DNA of 20,114 nt. It comes from CAZGOM01 sp964527265. Lineage in GTDB: Bacteria > Planctomycetota > Phycisphaerae > Phycisphaerales > Phycisphaeraceae. The stretch spans positions 1 to 20,114 of the forward strand of contig CAZGOM010000103.1 of the NCBI GenBank assembly GCA_964527265.1, given 5' to 3'. Position 1 is the stretch's first letter. Each line of letters opens with the position of its first letter. Positions 13,720-20,114 of this stretch are shown here, one piece after another. A program made the translations under genes and the position numbers. The notes beneath the pieces are model-generated. The model worked only from the letters and a program-made list of their open reading frames with translations, did no database searches and was not told where the DNA came from.

Positions 13720-14106
13720 ATGGAAAGCGGTTTACATATCCTGCTGGCGGAAAATCATCGTGATGTGGTGCGTCTTTTCACGATGATTCTTGAAGAGCTC
13801 GGGCATGAAGTGACGGCGGTGGGGTCGATCAAGCAGGCGAGGCAAGCGCTGGAAATCAAGCGTTTTGACTTGCTGATGTGCGATTACCATTTGGACGACG
13901 GGACGGCACTGGAGTTGATGGTGGGGATAAAGGCGGGTGGCCGCGAGATGAAGAGCATATGCATCAGCGGAGTTGGGTTAGAGCTAGAGGAGGGGTGCGT
14001 GGAGGCAGGGTTTGATGTTTTTCTGCGCAAGCCGGTGACGTTTGATGTGGTGGAAAGCACGCTGGCTTCGCTGTGGCCGGGCGCACCGGCGCTGGATTTG
14101 AAATAG
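13720..14106 (+). CDS. Single-domain response regulator (CheY-type receiver)
   Basis: This 128-residue protein is a lone receiver domain. The N-terminal acidic pocket is E11-N12 (ILLAENHRD) in place of the commonest DD; the phosphoacceptor is D55 (LLMCDYHLDDG); the conserved Thr/Ser position is S83 (CISGVG); and K104-P105 (FLRKPV) is the invariant Lys-Pro loop. All features for phosphorylation are thus present. No output domain follows, so it probably acts by protein contact or as a phosphate sink. Its closest partner is the hybrid kinase gene that ends only 37 bases downstream, facing it. The HLDD segment after the phospho-Asp is the type seen in receiver domains attached to hybrid kinases. 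No Shine-Dalgarno is visible. Confidence 0.85.
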   Translation: MESGLHILLAENHRDVVRLFTMILEELGHEVTAVGSIKQARQALEIKRFDLLMCDYHLDDGTALELMVGIKAGGREMKSICISGVGLELEEGCVEAGFDVFLRKPVTFDVVESTLASLWPGAPALDLK

Positions 14107-14143
14107 GGAAGCCAGTTGCGTGAGGACGAGAGCGGACCCCTCT

Positions 14144-17100
14144 TTATTCCTGTTTGACGGTAGCGAGGCGCGAGAGGATGTGGGTGAGTTCGTAGGGGTC
14201 TACGGGTTTGGAGACGTGTTCCTGAAAGCCTGCGGCGAGAGCGCGGAGGCGGTCGTCATTGTGGGCGAAAGCGGTGAGGGCGACGGCGGGAAGTTCCCGG
14301 GGGGTGTGGCCGGCGGCGCGGATGCGGCGAATGAGTTCATAGCCGTCCATGAGGGGCATGGCGATGTCGCTGATAAGGAGGTTGGGGGTGAAGGATTGCA
14401 ATGCCGCGAGGGCGTGGGCGGCGGATTGGACGGAGGTGACGCGCGCGCCAACGTCTTGAAGAACTTTGCCAAGCAGACGTCCGGCGTCGGGCTGGTCGTC
14501 GACGACGAGGATGTTGAGGCCATCCAGGCGCGCGGGGGGCTGGTCGTGGTTTTCAGAGGATTTGGAAGCATGATGAGGTTGATTTTGCGCGGATTTGCCT
14601 GAGGAGGAGGATTCTTTGAGAGGAGGATGGAGGACCGGGAAGCGGACGAGGAATGTGGCGCCGAGGCCTTCGCCGGGGCTGGTGACGGCAACTGTGCCGC
14701 CGTGCTGTTCGACGATGTGTTTGACGATGGAGAGGCCCAGGCCCAGGCCGCCGTAGAGCTTGGTGGTGCTGCCGTCAGCCTGGCGGAAGCGGTCAAAAAC
14801 AAAGGGTAGAAAGTCCGGGGCGATGCCAGCGCCATCGTCCTGGACCTGGATCAGGACGTGGTTTTGCTCCGTGGTGAGACTGATGCGGACGGTGCCACCG
14901 TCAGGGGTGAACTTGATGGCGTTGGAGATGAGGTTCCAGGCGACCTGCTGCATGCGGACGGGGTCGCACATGATGGGGCCGGTGGAGACGAGGGTGGTTT
15001 GAAGTTTGATCTGCTTTGCGTCGGCGGGGGCCTTGACGACACTTAAGGCGGCGGAGAGGACTGCTTTCATGTCGCTTGGGATGATGCGAAGGCGAAGCTT
15101 ACCGGAGACGATGCGTGAGACATCCAGGACATCGTCAATGAGCTGGGTTTGGGCGCGGACGTTGCGTTCGATGACGGCGAGGCCTTCCTGTTGGTCCGCA
15201 AGGTTGATCTTGCCTCGCCGGAGGAGGGATGCCCAGGCCATGATGGCGCTGAGGGGGGTGCGGATTTCATGGCTGAGGGTGGCGAGGAAGACGTCCTTTG
15301 CGCGGTTGGCAGACTGGGCCTCCATGCGGGCGGCTTGCTCGCTGGCGAGGAGGGATTGGCGTTCGGCTTCGAGTGCAACGCGCTGGGTGATGTCCTTCAT
15401 GGCAAGGAGAATGCGGCCGGGGGTGGCCTCGTTATTGTCCAGAGGGCAGGCGTTTAGAAGCATGGTGAGGCGGCCCTGGCCGGGGAAATCATGGGTGACT
15501 TCAAAGTCGTCGAAGGGGGTGCTGGAGTTGGCGGCGTCGGCGAGGAGTTTGCGCAATTGTGGAATGTCCCAGGCGCCTTGGCTGATTTCAAAGAGGGATT
15601 GGCCCTGGGTTTGGGCGGGGGTTAGGCCAAAGCGCTTGTAGAAGGCGGGGTTGGCGGTGTTAATGCGGTGGTCGGTGCGGAGGACGACAAAAGGATCGCG
15701 CGCGGCGCGCAAGATGGCCTGGGCGTAGTCGTTTAAGGCGGTGATTTCCTGGTCGTGGCGTTTGAGGACATCGATGTCGACGAGCATGAGGACCACGCCG
15801 TCGATTTTATTGTCGAGGGTCATGTAAGGATGGGCGCGGAGGGAGAACCAATGGCCGTTTTTGTCCTGTACGTCACGCTGCTGAAGGCGGACGGTGTCGA
15901 TGGTCTGGGTGAGGAGGCGTTCGAGGTCGGTGAGATTGAGGCTGTGACGGATGCCGCCCAAGGGGCGGCCGATGTCGGTGGCGAGAAGGTTGAAGATTTT
16001 TTGCGCGACAGGGGTGAAGCGCCTGATGGTCAGGTCGAGGCTGAAGAGGATGATCGCGGTGTCCATGCTGACCTGGAGATTGTTCAGGTCGGTGTTCAAA
16101 CGGCCGAGTTCGGCGCTGCGGTGAGCCATTTCCTCATTGACGGTGGTGAGTTCCTCGTTGCTGGATTCGAGTTCTTCTTTGCTGGTTTCCATTTCCTCAT
16201 TGATGCTCTGGAGCTCTTCATTAGCAGACTGGACTTCCTCGCCAAAGGCCTGGAGTTCCTCGTTGGCCAGATCGTTTTCCTCCTGGATGGATTGGAGATA
16301 CTCTCGGGTTTCGGAGAGCTCGCGCTGGAGTTGAGTGATCTGGCGCGCAGCTTCCTTGTTGGTGATGGGGCCGGGGGCGGGGGCGTCATAGGCGGCGGCA
16401 CGTTTTGACGGTTCGGTCTCGAAGACGACGAGGTAGCAGCGATCCTTGAGGTTTCGGAGGGGAATGACTTGAATGGTGACTTTGCGCTCGTGATTCTTGT
16501 GGTAGACGCGGATGGCGTCTTTGCGGACGGGACGGCTGGTGCGTTTGGCTTTGTTGATGGTTGCGCGGAGGGGAGCCATGAGTCCGTCGTGGGCCATTTT
16601 CAAAAGATCAAAGGTGGCTTTTCCGGTGGGAGGATTGAGGTAGTCGCCGGTGGAGCCGCGGAACTGGAGGATGTGAAAGTCGGCATTCACGAGGACCGCC
16701 GGGGGCGCGAAACGGTTGGCCATAACGCGGTCCGCTTCGCGCTGAGCGTCCAGGCCACCCAAAGGCGCTTGGGAAAGCGGCCTGCCTTTTTTGGCGGCGA
16801 TGACGTGGCGCGATGCGGGCCAGGGGAAAGGAGCGGGTTTGGGGGCTGGCGCGGTGCGGGAGGCGAGGGCGGGAGCGCTGGTTTTGCGGAAGATTTTCTG
16901 TTTTTTGTCGGCGGAGGCGAAGAGGTCGGAAAATTGTCCGATGGCTTCGCTGGCACCCAGGACGAGGAAGCCACCGGGTTTAAGGGCGTAATGAAAGGCG
17001 GGGATGAGTTTGTTCTGGAGGGGGGGCTCAAGGTAGATGAGAAGGTTGCGGCAACTGATGAGATCCATGCGGGAGAACGGGGGGTCGCAGAGGACGTTTT

Positions 17101-18451
17101 GACGGGCGAAGACGACTTGCTCGCGCAGGGTTTTGCTGATGCGATAGCCGCCGTCCTCCTGGATGAAAAAGTGATCCAGGCGGTCAGCGGAGAGATCCTG
17201 AACCAGGGTTTTGGCGTAGAGGGCGCGGCGTGCGCGTTCAAGCACAGCATCGTTCAAATCAGTGGCGAAGATCTGGAGGCGCGGCGCACGGGCGATGTTC
17301 TGGGTGAACTCGGCGTAGGCCATGGCGATGGAGAAGGGCTCTTGGCCAGTGGAGCAGGCGGGGGTCCAGACGCGGATGGGCTCATCACGTGTGCGAGGGT
17401 TTTTGAGGAGCTCGGGAAAGACCTTGAGCTTGAGGGCCTTGAAGGTGTCGGGGTTTCTGAAAAAACTGGTGACATTGATGAGGATGTCGGAGAAGAGGGA
17501 GTCGAGCTCTTTGGTATTGCCTTTGAGGAAGGCAATGTATTTTTCCAGGTTGTTGTGCCGATTTAAGACCATGCGGCGTGCGATGCGGCGATTGATGGTG
17601 TTGAGGCGATAGAGGGTGAAGTCGACGCCGCAATGGTTGCGCAGGAGGAGAAGGATTTTCTGTGTGTCCGTGGGATTGGAATCAGCGGAGCCTTTGATGG
17701 AGGGAATCTGCTCTTGAGGCTGCCTGGTTTTGTCCGGGGATTTGGGGTCAGGCTTGGGGATGTCGGACAGGATGGAATCGGCGACATAGGGGTGTCTGGC
17801 GATGCGGGCGAGCTCTTTGGCGATGTTGGTGGGGGACATGACAAAGTCGACGCAGCCGGCGGCGACGGCGCTTTTGGGCATGGAGTCGTATTTGGCCGTG
17901 TTGTTCTGGGCGAATGTGATGCCGCCCTCGGCTTTGATGGCTTCGAGGCCGAGGGTTCCATCGGAGGCGGTGCCGGAGAGGACGACGCCGATGGCGCGCT
18001 GGTGCTGGTCCTGGGAGAGGGATTCAAAGAAAGAGTCGATGGAAAGGTGCAAGCCACGGGAACTGCTGCGCGGCGCGAGTTTAAGGACGCCTTTGACGAT
18101 GGTGAGGCTGGCGTTGGGCGGGATGACGTAAACATGGTTTGCCTGGACTGGGAGGTTGTTTTTGGCCTCAAGGACGGGCATGGATGTGGCCTGGGTGAGC
18201 AGGTGTGCGAGGACGCTTTCATGGTTTGGGTCCAGATGCTGGACGAGGACGAAGCCCATGCCTGTGTCGGGTGGTAGATGGCGCAGGAGCTGGGTGAAGG
18301 CTTCGAGGCCGCCGGCGGAGGCGCCGACGCCGACGATGGGGATGGTGAGGAGAGAGGGAGAAGGTGTGGGCAAAGGCGGAGGGCGTCGTTTTAGAACCGG
18401 AATGGCTGAAGATTTTTTCGTGAGTTTGTTGTTTTTAAGAGATTGCGCCAT
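14144..18451 (-). CDS. CheB-CheR-PAS-histidine kinase-receiver hybrid signalling protein
   Basis: This 1435-residue protein starts at an ATG with GGAGA 6 bases upstream. Domains in order: CheB methylesterase (36-220; triad S45 in GASAGG, H72 in VQHLDP, D164 in LSGTASDGT); CheR methyltransferase (265-525; NRRIARRM, VWTPACSTGQEP, FATDLN, CDPPFSRMDLISCRNLLIYL); a coiled coil (about 700-795) of repeated EEL/NEE segments; a PAS domain (795-900); a second PAS (905-1025); HisKA with H1061 in LSHEIRTP; HATPase (1165-1272; N1177 in NLISNAIKF, DDGAGI, GGLGLGL); and a C-terminal receiver (1311-1430; D1318-D1319, D1362 in LLISDIAMP, K1415-P1416). All catalytic residues seem kept. There is no membrane segment, so it is cytoplasmic. 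CheB/CheR domains without an adjacent chemoreceptor are known in such fusions, where their substrate is usually unknown. It probably phosphorylates its own receiver and perhaps the facing stand-alone receiver. Confidence 0.92.
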   Translation of the reverse strand: MAQSLKNNKLTKKSSAIPVLKRRPPPLPTPSPSLLTIPIVGVGASAGGLEAFTQLLRHLPPDTGMGFVLVQHLDPNHESVLAHLLTQATSMPVLEAKNNLPVQANHVYVIPPNASLTIVKGVLKLAPRSSSRGLHLSIDSFFESLSQDQHQRAIGVVLSGTASDGTLGLEAIKAEGGITFAQNNTAKYDSMPKSAVAAGCVDFVMSPTNIAKELARIARHPYVADSILSDIPKPDPKSPDKTRQPQEQIPSIKGSADSNPTDTQKILLLLRNHCGVDFTLYRLNTINRRIARRMVLNRHNNLEKYIAFLKGNTKELDSLFSDILINVTSFFRNPDTFKALKLKVFPELLKNPRTRDEPIRVWTPACSTGQEPFSIAMAYAEFTQNIARAPRLQIFATDLNDAVLERARRALYAKTLVQDLSADRLDHFFIQEDGGYRISKTLREQVVFARQNVLCDPPFSRMDLISCRNLLIYLEPPLQNKLIPAFHYALKPGGFLVLGASEAIGQFSDLFASADKKQKIFRKTSAPALASRTAPAPKPAPFPWPASRHVIAAKKGRPLSQAPLGGLDAQREADRVMANRFAPPAVLVNADFHILQFRGSTGDYLNPPTGKATFDLLKMAHDGLMAPLRATINKAKRTSRPVRKDAIRVYHKNHERKVTIQVIPLRNLKDRCYLVVFETEPSKRAAAYDAPAPGPITNKEAARQITQLQRELSETREYLQSIQEENDLANEELQAFGEEVQSANEELQSINEEMETSKEELESSNEELTTVNEEMAHRSAELGRLNTDLNNLQVSMDTAIILFSLDLTIRRFTPVAQKIFNLLATDIGRPLGGIRHSLNLTDLERLLTQTIDTVRLQQRDVQDKNGHWFSLRAHPYMTLDNKIDGVVLMLVDIDVLKRHDQEITALNDYAQAILRAARDPFVVLRTDHRINTANPAFYKRFGLTPAQTQGQSLFEISQGAWDIPQLRKLLADAANSSTPFDDFEVTHDFPGQGRLTMLLNACPLDNNEATPGRILLAMKDITQRVALEAERQSLLASEQAARMEAQSANRAKDVFLATLSHEIRTPLSAIMAWASLLRRGKINLADQQEGLAVIERNVRAQTQLIDDVLDVSRIVSGKLRLRIIPSDMKAVLSAALSVVKAPADAKQIKLQTTLVSTGPIMCDPVRMQQVAWNLISNAIKFTPDGGTVRISLTTEQNHVLIQVQDDGAGIAPDFLPFVFDRFRQADGSTTKLYGGLGLGLSIVKHIVEQHGGTVAVTSPGEGLGATFLVRFPVLHPPLKESSSSGKSAQNQPHHASKSSENHDQPPARLDGLNILVVDDQPDAGRLLGKVLQDVGARVTSVQSAAHALAALQSFTPNLLISDIAMPLMDGYELIRRIRAAGHTPRELPAVALTAFAHNDDRLRALAAGFQEHVSKPVDPYELTHILSRLATVKQE

Positions 18452-18684
18452 GAAATATCTCCAGCCAGCGGTGCTGGTCTGTCTTAGAAGTGCGTTGCCT
18501 GGGGGAGAAGAACAGGAGGGAAAGGGCTGGGATTTTTAGGATCAGCCGGAAGGGTTTACGCCCCCATCATACGGTGAGGGAGAGCCGGGTGTGGGGGAAA
18601 AATCAATGGGCTCAAGTCAGCCAAGTTTGCGGCGTGATTGGCAGGGGGTGTGAATATTTAGTTATTTTCAACTGAATTTAAAGA
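18452..18684. other. Intergenic region upstream of two divergent genes
   Basis: This region lies between the hybrid kinase start (minus) and the promoter of the prepilin-like gene (plus). The right half is AT-rich (around 18640-18684). I see no reading frame with coding character, no hairpin terminator and no clear promoter for the kinase gene. Confidence 0.5.
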
Positions 18685-18713
18685 TTGACGGAAATCATGT
18701 TGAGGTCTAGTAT
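18685..18713 (+). promoter_or_regulatory. Sigma70-type promoter of the prepilin-like gene
   Basis: TTGACG (18685-18690) and TAGTAT (18708-18713) are separated by exactly 17 bases, with an AT-rich stretch upstream (TTATTTTCAACTGAATTTAA) resembling an UP element. Predicted start near 18720 gives a leader of about 63 bases before the ATG at 18783. This is the best-formed promoter in the window. Confidence 0.7.
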
Positions 18714-18782
18714 CCTGCTTTGTCTGGCCTTCTTAAAGTATTTCTGAACATCATTTCTATTGAAGATAAAGTGGAGGACGAC

Positions 18783-19580
18783 ATGAAGAACAATTGTGCC
18801 GCAGCGCGTGGATTTTCACTCATTGAGCTGTTGGTGGTGATTGCGATTCTGAGTGTGTTGATGTCGTTGCTGCTGCCGAGCCTGTCGAAAGCCAAGACGC
18901 AGGCGGAGAATTTGAAATGCACGGCGATTTCGCGGGGGCTGGCGGTGACGATGTCCAGTTATTTCAACGACATGAAGGGTTTTATTCCGCCACTGGCGAA
19001 TCCGAATCCTGATGGGAGCCCCGGGGCGTGGGGGTACAACTATGGGTCGTGGTATCCGATGCTCAGGCCGTGGCTGACGCTGGGGAATCCCAATGGGAAT
19101 GGGACGTACCGCAATGACGACGCGCGTGTGACGGTGTGTCCTTCGCGGGTGACGGGGGTTTATACGTATGGGTATCCGTATTTTCAGTATGCGATGCCTT
19201 GGAACTTGAGGTTTCGGGTGGGTGGGAATGCGATGTGGAGCTGGCGGGTAGATGAGTTGCAGGATTTGTCGAGTACAGGGATGTTCATGGATAACGGTTA
19301 CTATCCGGACTCGATTTATTACATGTCGGTGGGGATGTTTGCCCAGTCGGATTATGTGATTTCGGGGACGATGTATGCGAGTAAGCAGCACAATGGCGAA
19401 GGGATCAGCCAGACGTTCATGGACGGGCATTCAGAGTTTGCGGTGTTGAGCCCAGCGAGCGCGACGACGCACATTTTCCCATCGAATGCGAAGTTCAACC
19501 ATCGGACATTTTATGGGAAGACGGGGTTGGCGCCGGATGGGAGCGGTTATTTGTCGCTGTATTACCAGTTCATGCCGTGA
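18783..19580 (+). CDS. Prepilin-type (type II secretion pseudopilin-like) protein, H-X-DG family
   Basis: The protein has 265 residues from the ATG at 18783, chosen for GTGGAGGAC 6 bases upstream and because the prepilin signal follows directly; a TTG at 18720 coincides with the predicted transcription start. The leader MKNNCAAARG is cut before F11; FSLIELLVVIAILSVLMSLLLPSLSKA is the methylated, hydrophobic type IV pilin-like N-helix with Glu at mature position 5 (E15). The C-terminal part is the PVC-type 'H-X9-DG' globular domain: VTVCPSR (117-122), MFMDNGY (167-173) and KQHNGEGISQTFMDGH. H203 to D214-G215 is spaced by ten residues, one more than the usual nine. Planctomycetotal genomes carry many copies, usually with unknown function, exported by or belonging to a type II secretion/type IV pilus-like machine. 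It converges on a second such gene. Confidence 0.9.
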   Translation: MKNNCAAARGFSLIELLVVIAILSVLMSLLLPSLSKAKTQAENLKCTAISRGLAVTMSSYFNDMKGFIPPLANPNPDGSPGAWGYNYGSWYPMLRPWLTLGNPNGNGTYRNDDARVTVCPSRVTGVYTYGYPYFQYAMPWNLRFRVGGNAMWSWRVDELQDLSSTGMFMDNGYYPDSIYYMSVGMFAQSDYVISGTMYASKQHNGEGISQTFMDGHSEFAVLSPASATTHIFPSNAKFNHRTFYGKTGLAPDGSGYLSLYYQFMP

Positions 19581-19586
19581 GGGTTT

Positions 19587-20114
19587 TTAATGGGGCAGGG
19601 ACTGAAAACTATCTGACTGCGTGGCAGAGGTGAGGTTTTTGGAGGCGACGACGCCGTCGGCATAGAGCATGCCGGTCTGGTCGGCGTGCATGCGTAGGTT
19701 TGAGGGCATGATGATGCCATTGGCGCGATAAAGCAGGTCAGAGGCGATGGAGCCGATGCTGTAGGGGGCTTCGCCGATGATGGGGTGATCTGCGCCGGCG
19801 GCGTTCCAGCGATAGGCGGGTTTGTAGGAGCCGACGGCATAAAAGCCGCCGACGACGGTTTGGACTTCCCAGCCGCCCCAGACACCGTAGGTGGAGGGCT
19901 CCCACCATTGGCCGATGGCGGCGTAGGACATCCAGTAGGTATCGACGGCGTAATTCATGTCCCAAGGGACGCCGCGGCGTACGCCTTGGGTGGAAGGGCA
20001 GAGGAAGGGGGGCTTGCGCCAGATGAAGTTGTTGGCGATGGGGGAAGAAGTGGCGACCCAGCCGGAATCGATTTGTTCGAGTTCTTTGGCGAAGGAGCCT
20101 TCGGGGAGGAGATA
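19587..20114 (-). CDS. Second H-X9-DG-type pseudopilin-like protein, C-terminal part (5' end beyond window)
   Basis: The frame is open to the window's right edge (176 codons before the stop), so the N-terminal prepilin leader lies outside. Seen here: FLCPSTQGVRRG followed by VPWDMNYAVD, the 'CPS' plus 'NYA' block of the H-X9-DG domain, aligned with VTVCPSR and FQYAMPW in the other gene; then HPIIGEAPY; and H-ADQTGMLYA-DG, which is exactly H-X9-DG. The C-terminus is NLTSATQSDSFQSLPH. It ends only six bases from the end of the facing gene, with no terminator between. Tail-to-tail pairing of two related genes suggests local expansion of this family. The frame from ATG 19958 is an internal Met, not the start. 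Confidence 0.8.
   Translation of the reverse strand, partial: YLLPEGSFAKELEQIDSGWVATSSPIANNFIWRKPPFLCPSTQGVRRGVPWDMNYAVDTYWMSYAAIGQWWEPSTYGVWGGWEVQTVVGGFYAVGSYKPAYRWNAAGADHPIIGEAPYSIGSIASDLLYRANGIIMPSNLRMHADQTGMLYADGVVASKNLTSATQSDSFQSLPH

Noticed and set aside
14120..17566. Several long plus-strand frames opposite the hybrid kinase gene (e.g. 15755-16408 and 16469-17566)
   Set aside because: They are antisense shadows of a gene with intact catalytic motifs in every domain; their sequences are Gly/Asp/Glu/Val-rich with no domain pattern.
1..20114. CRISPR array, tRNA/rRNA, insertion sequence, phage or restriction-modification genes
   Set aside because: No regularly spaced identical repeats, no transposase or integrase motifs and no tRNA-like cloverleaf were found on reading either strand by eye. 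The 73-74 bp repeats occur only twice.

Overview
The window looks like part of a chromosome scaffold from an uncultured or draft-assembled Gram-negative bacterium of the PVC group, most likely Planctomycetota (Phycisphaerae-like). The grounds are two prepilin-type proteins with the H-X9-DG arrangement seen across Planctomycetota, Verrucomicrobiota and Lentisphaerota, an outer-membrane assembly pair (BamD-like and LptE-like), a DUF1015 protein, a periplasmic HEAT-repeat protein, a GH10-fold protein, and frequent lack of Shine-Dalgarno sequences. The phylum is an inference from gene content. A run of exactly 100 N at 7754-7853 is a scaffold gap of unknown true size.

Layout. (1) 1-3330: an AT-richer accessory segment. 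It holds the 3' part of a large secreted protein with calcium-binding-type Asp repeats and a C-terminal HELLH metallopeptidase motif, a tightly coupled membrane-anchored protein of unknown function, a 5'-truncated remnant of a larger gene, and two 73-74 bp direct repeats. (2) 3341-5868, minus strand: a probable envelope-biogenesis operon (BamD-like TPR protein, LptE-like lipoprotein, TonB-N-terminus-like membrane protein). (3) 6010-7753, minus strand: a ComEA-like helix-hairpin-helix protein and a GH10-fold protein whose two catalytic glutamates appear to be missing; its 5' end lies in the gap. (4) 7881-13001: a secreted HEAT-repeat protein with an embedded degenerate receiver-like domain, a DUF1015 protein, a small LigD 3'-phosphoesterase-like protein (minus strand), and a TPR lipoprotein that ends in a strong bidirectional terminator. 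(5) 13152-18451: a small unknown gene, a stand-alone receiver-domain response regulator, and facing it a 1435-residue CheB-CheR-PAS-histidine kinase-receiver hybrid. (6) 18685-20114: two convergent prepilin-like H-X9-DG-type proteins, the first with a well-formed sigma70-type promoter and a good ribosome binding site.

How the parts fit. Segment 2 and the TPR lipoprotein belong to outer-membrane building. The hybrid kinase and the facing receiver protein probably form a signalling pair. The left-end module has the look of an acquired, variable secreted-protein locus. I see no tRNA, rRNA, CRISPR array, transposase or phage gene. The most interesting items are the degenerate GH10 protein, the periplasmic pseudo-receiver/HEAT protein and the AT-rich secreted metallopeptidase locus. 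None is proven to be a new system.
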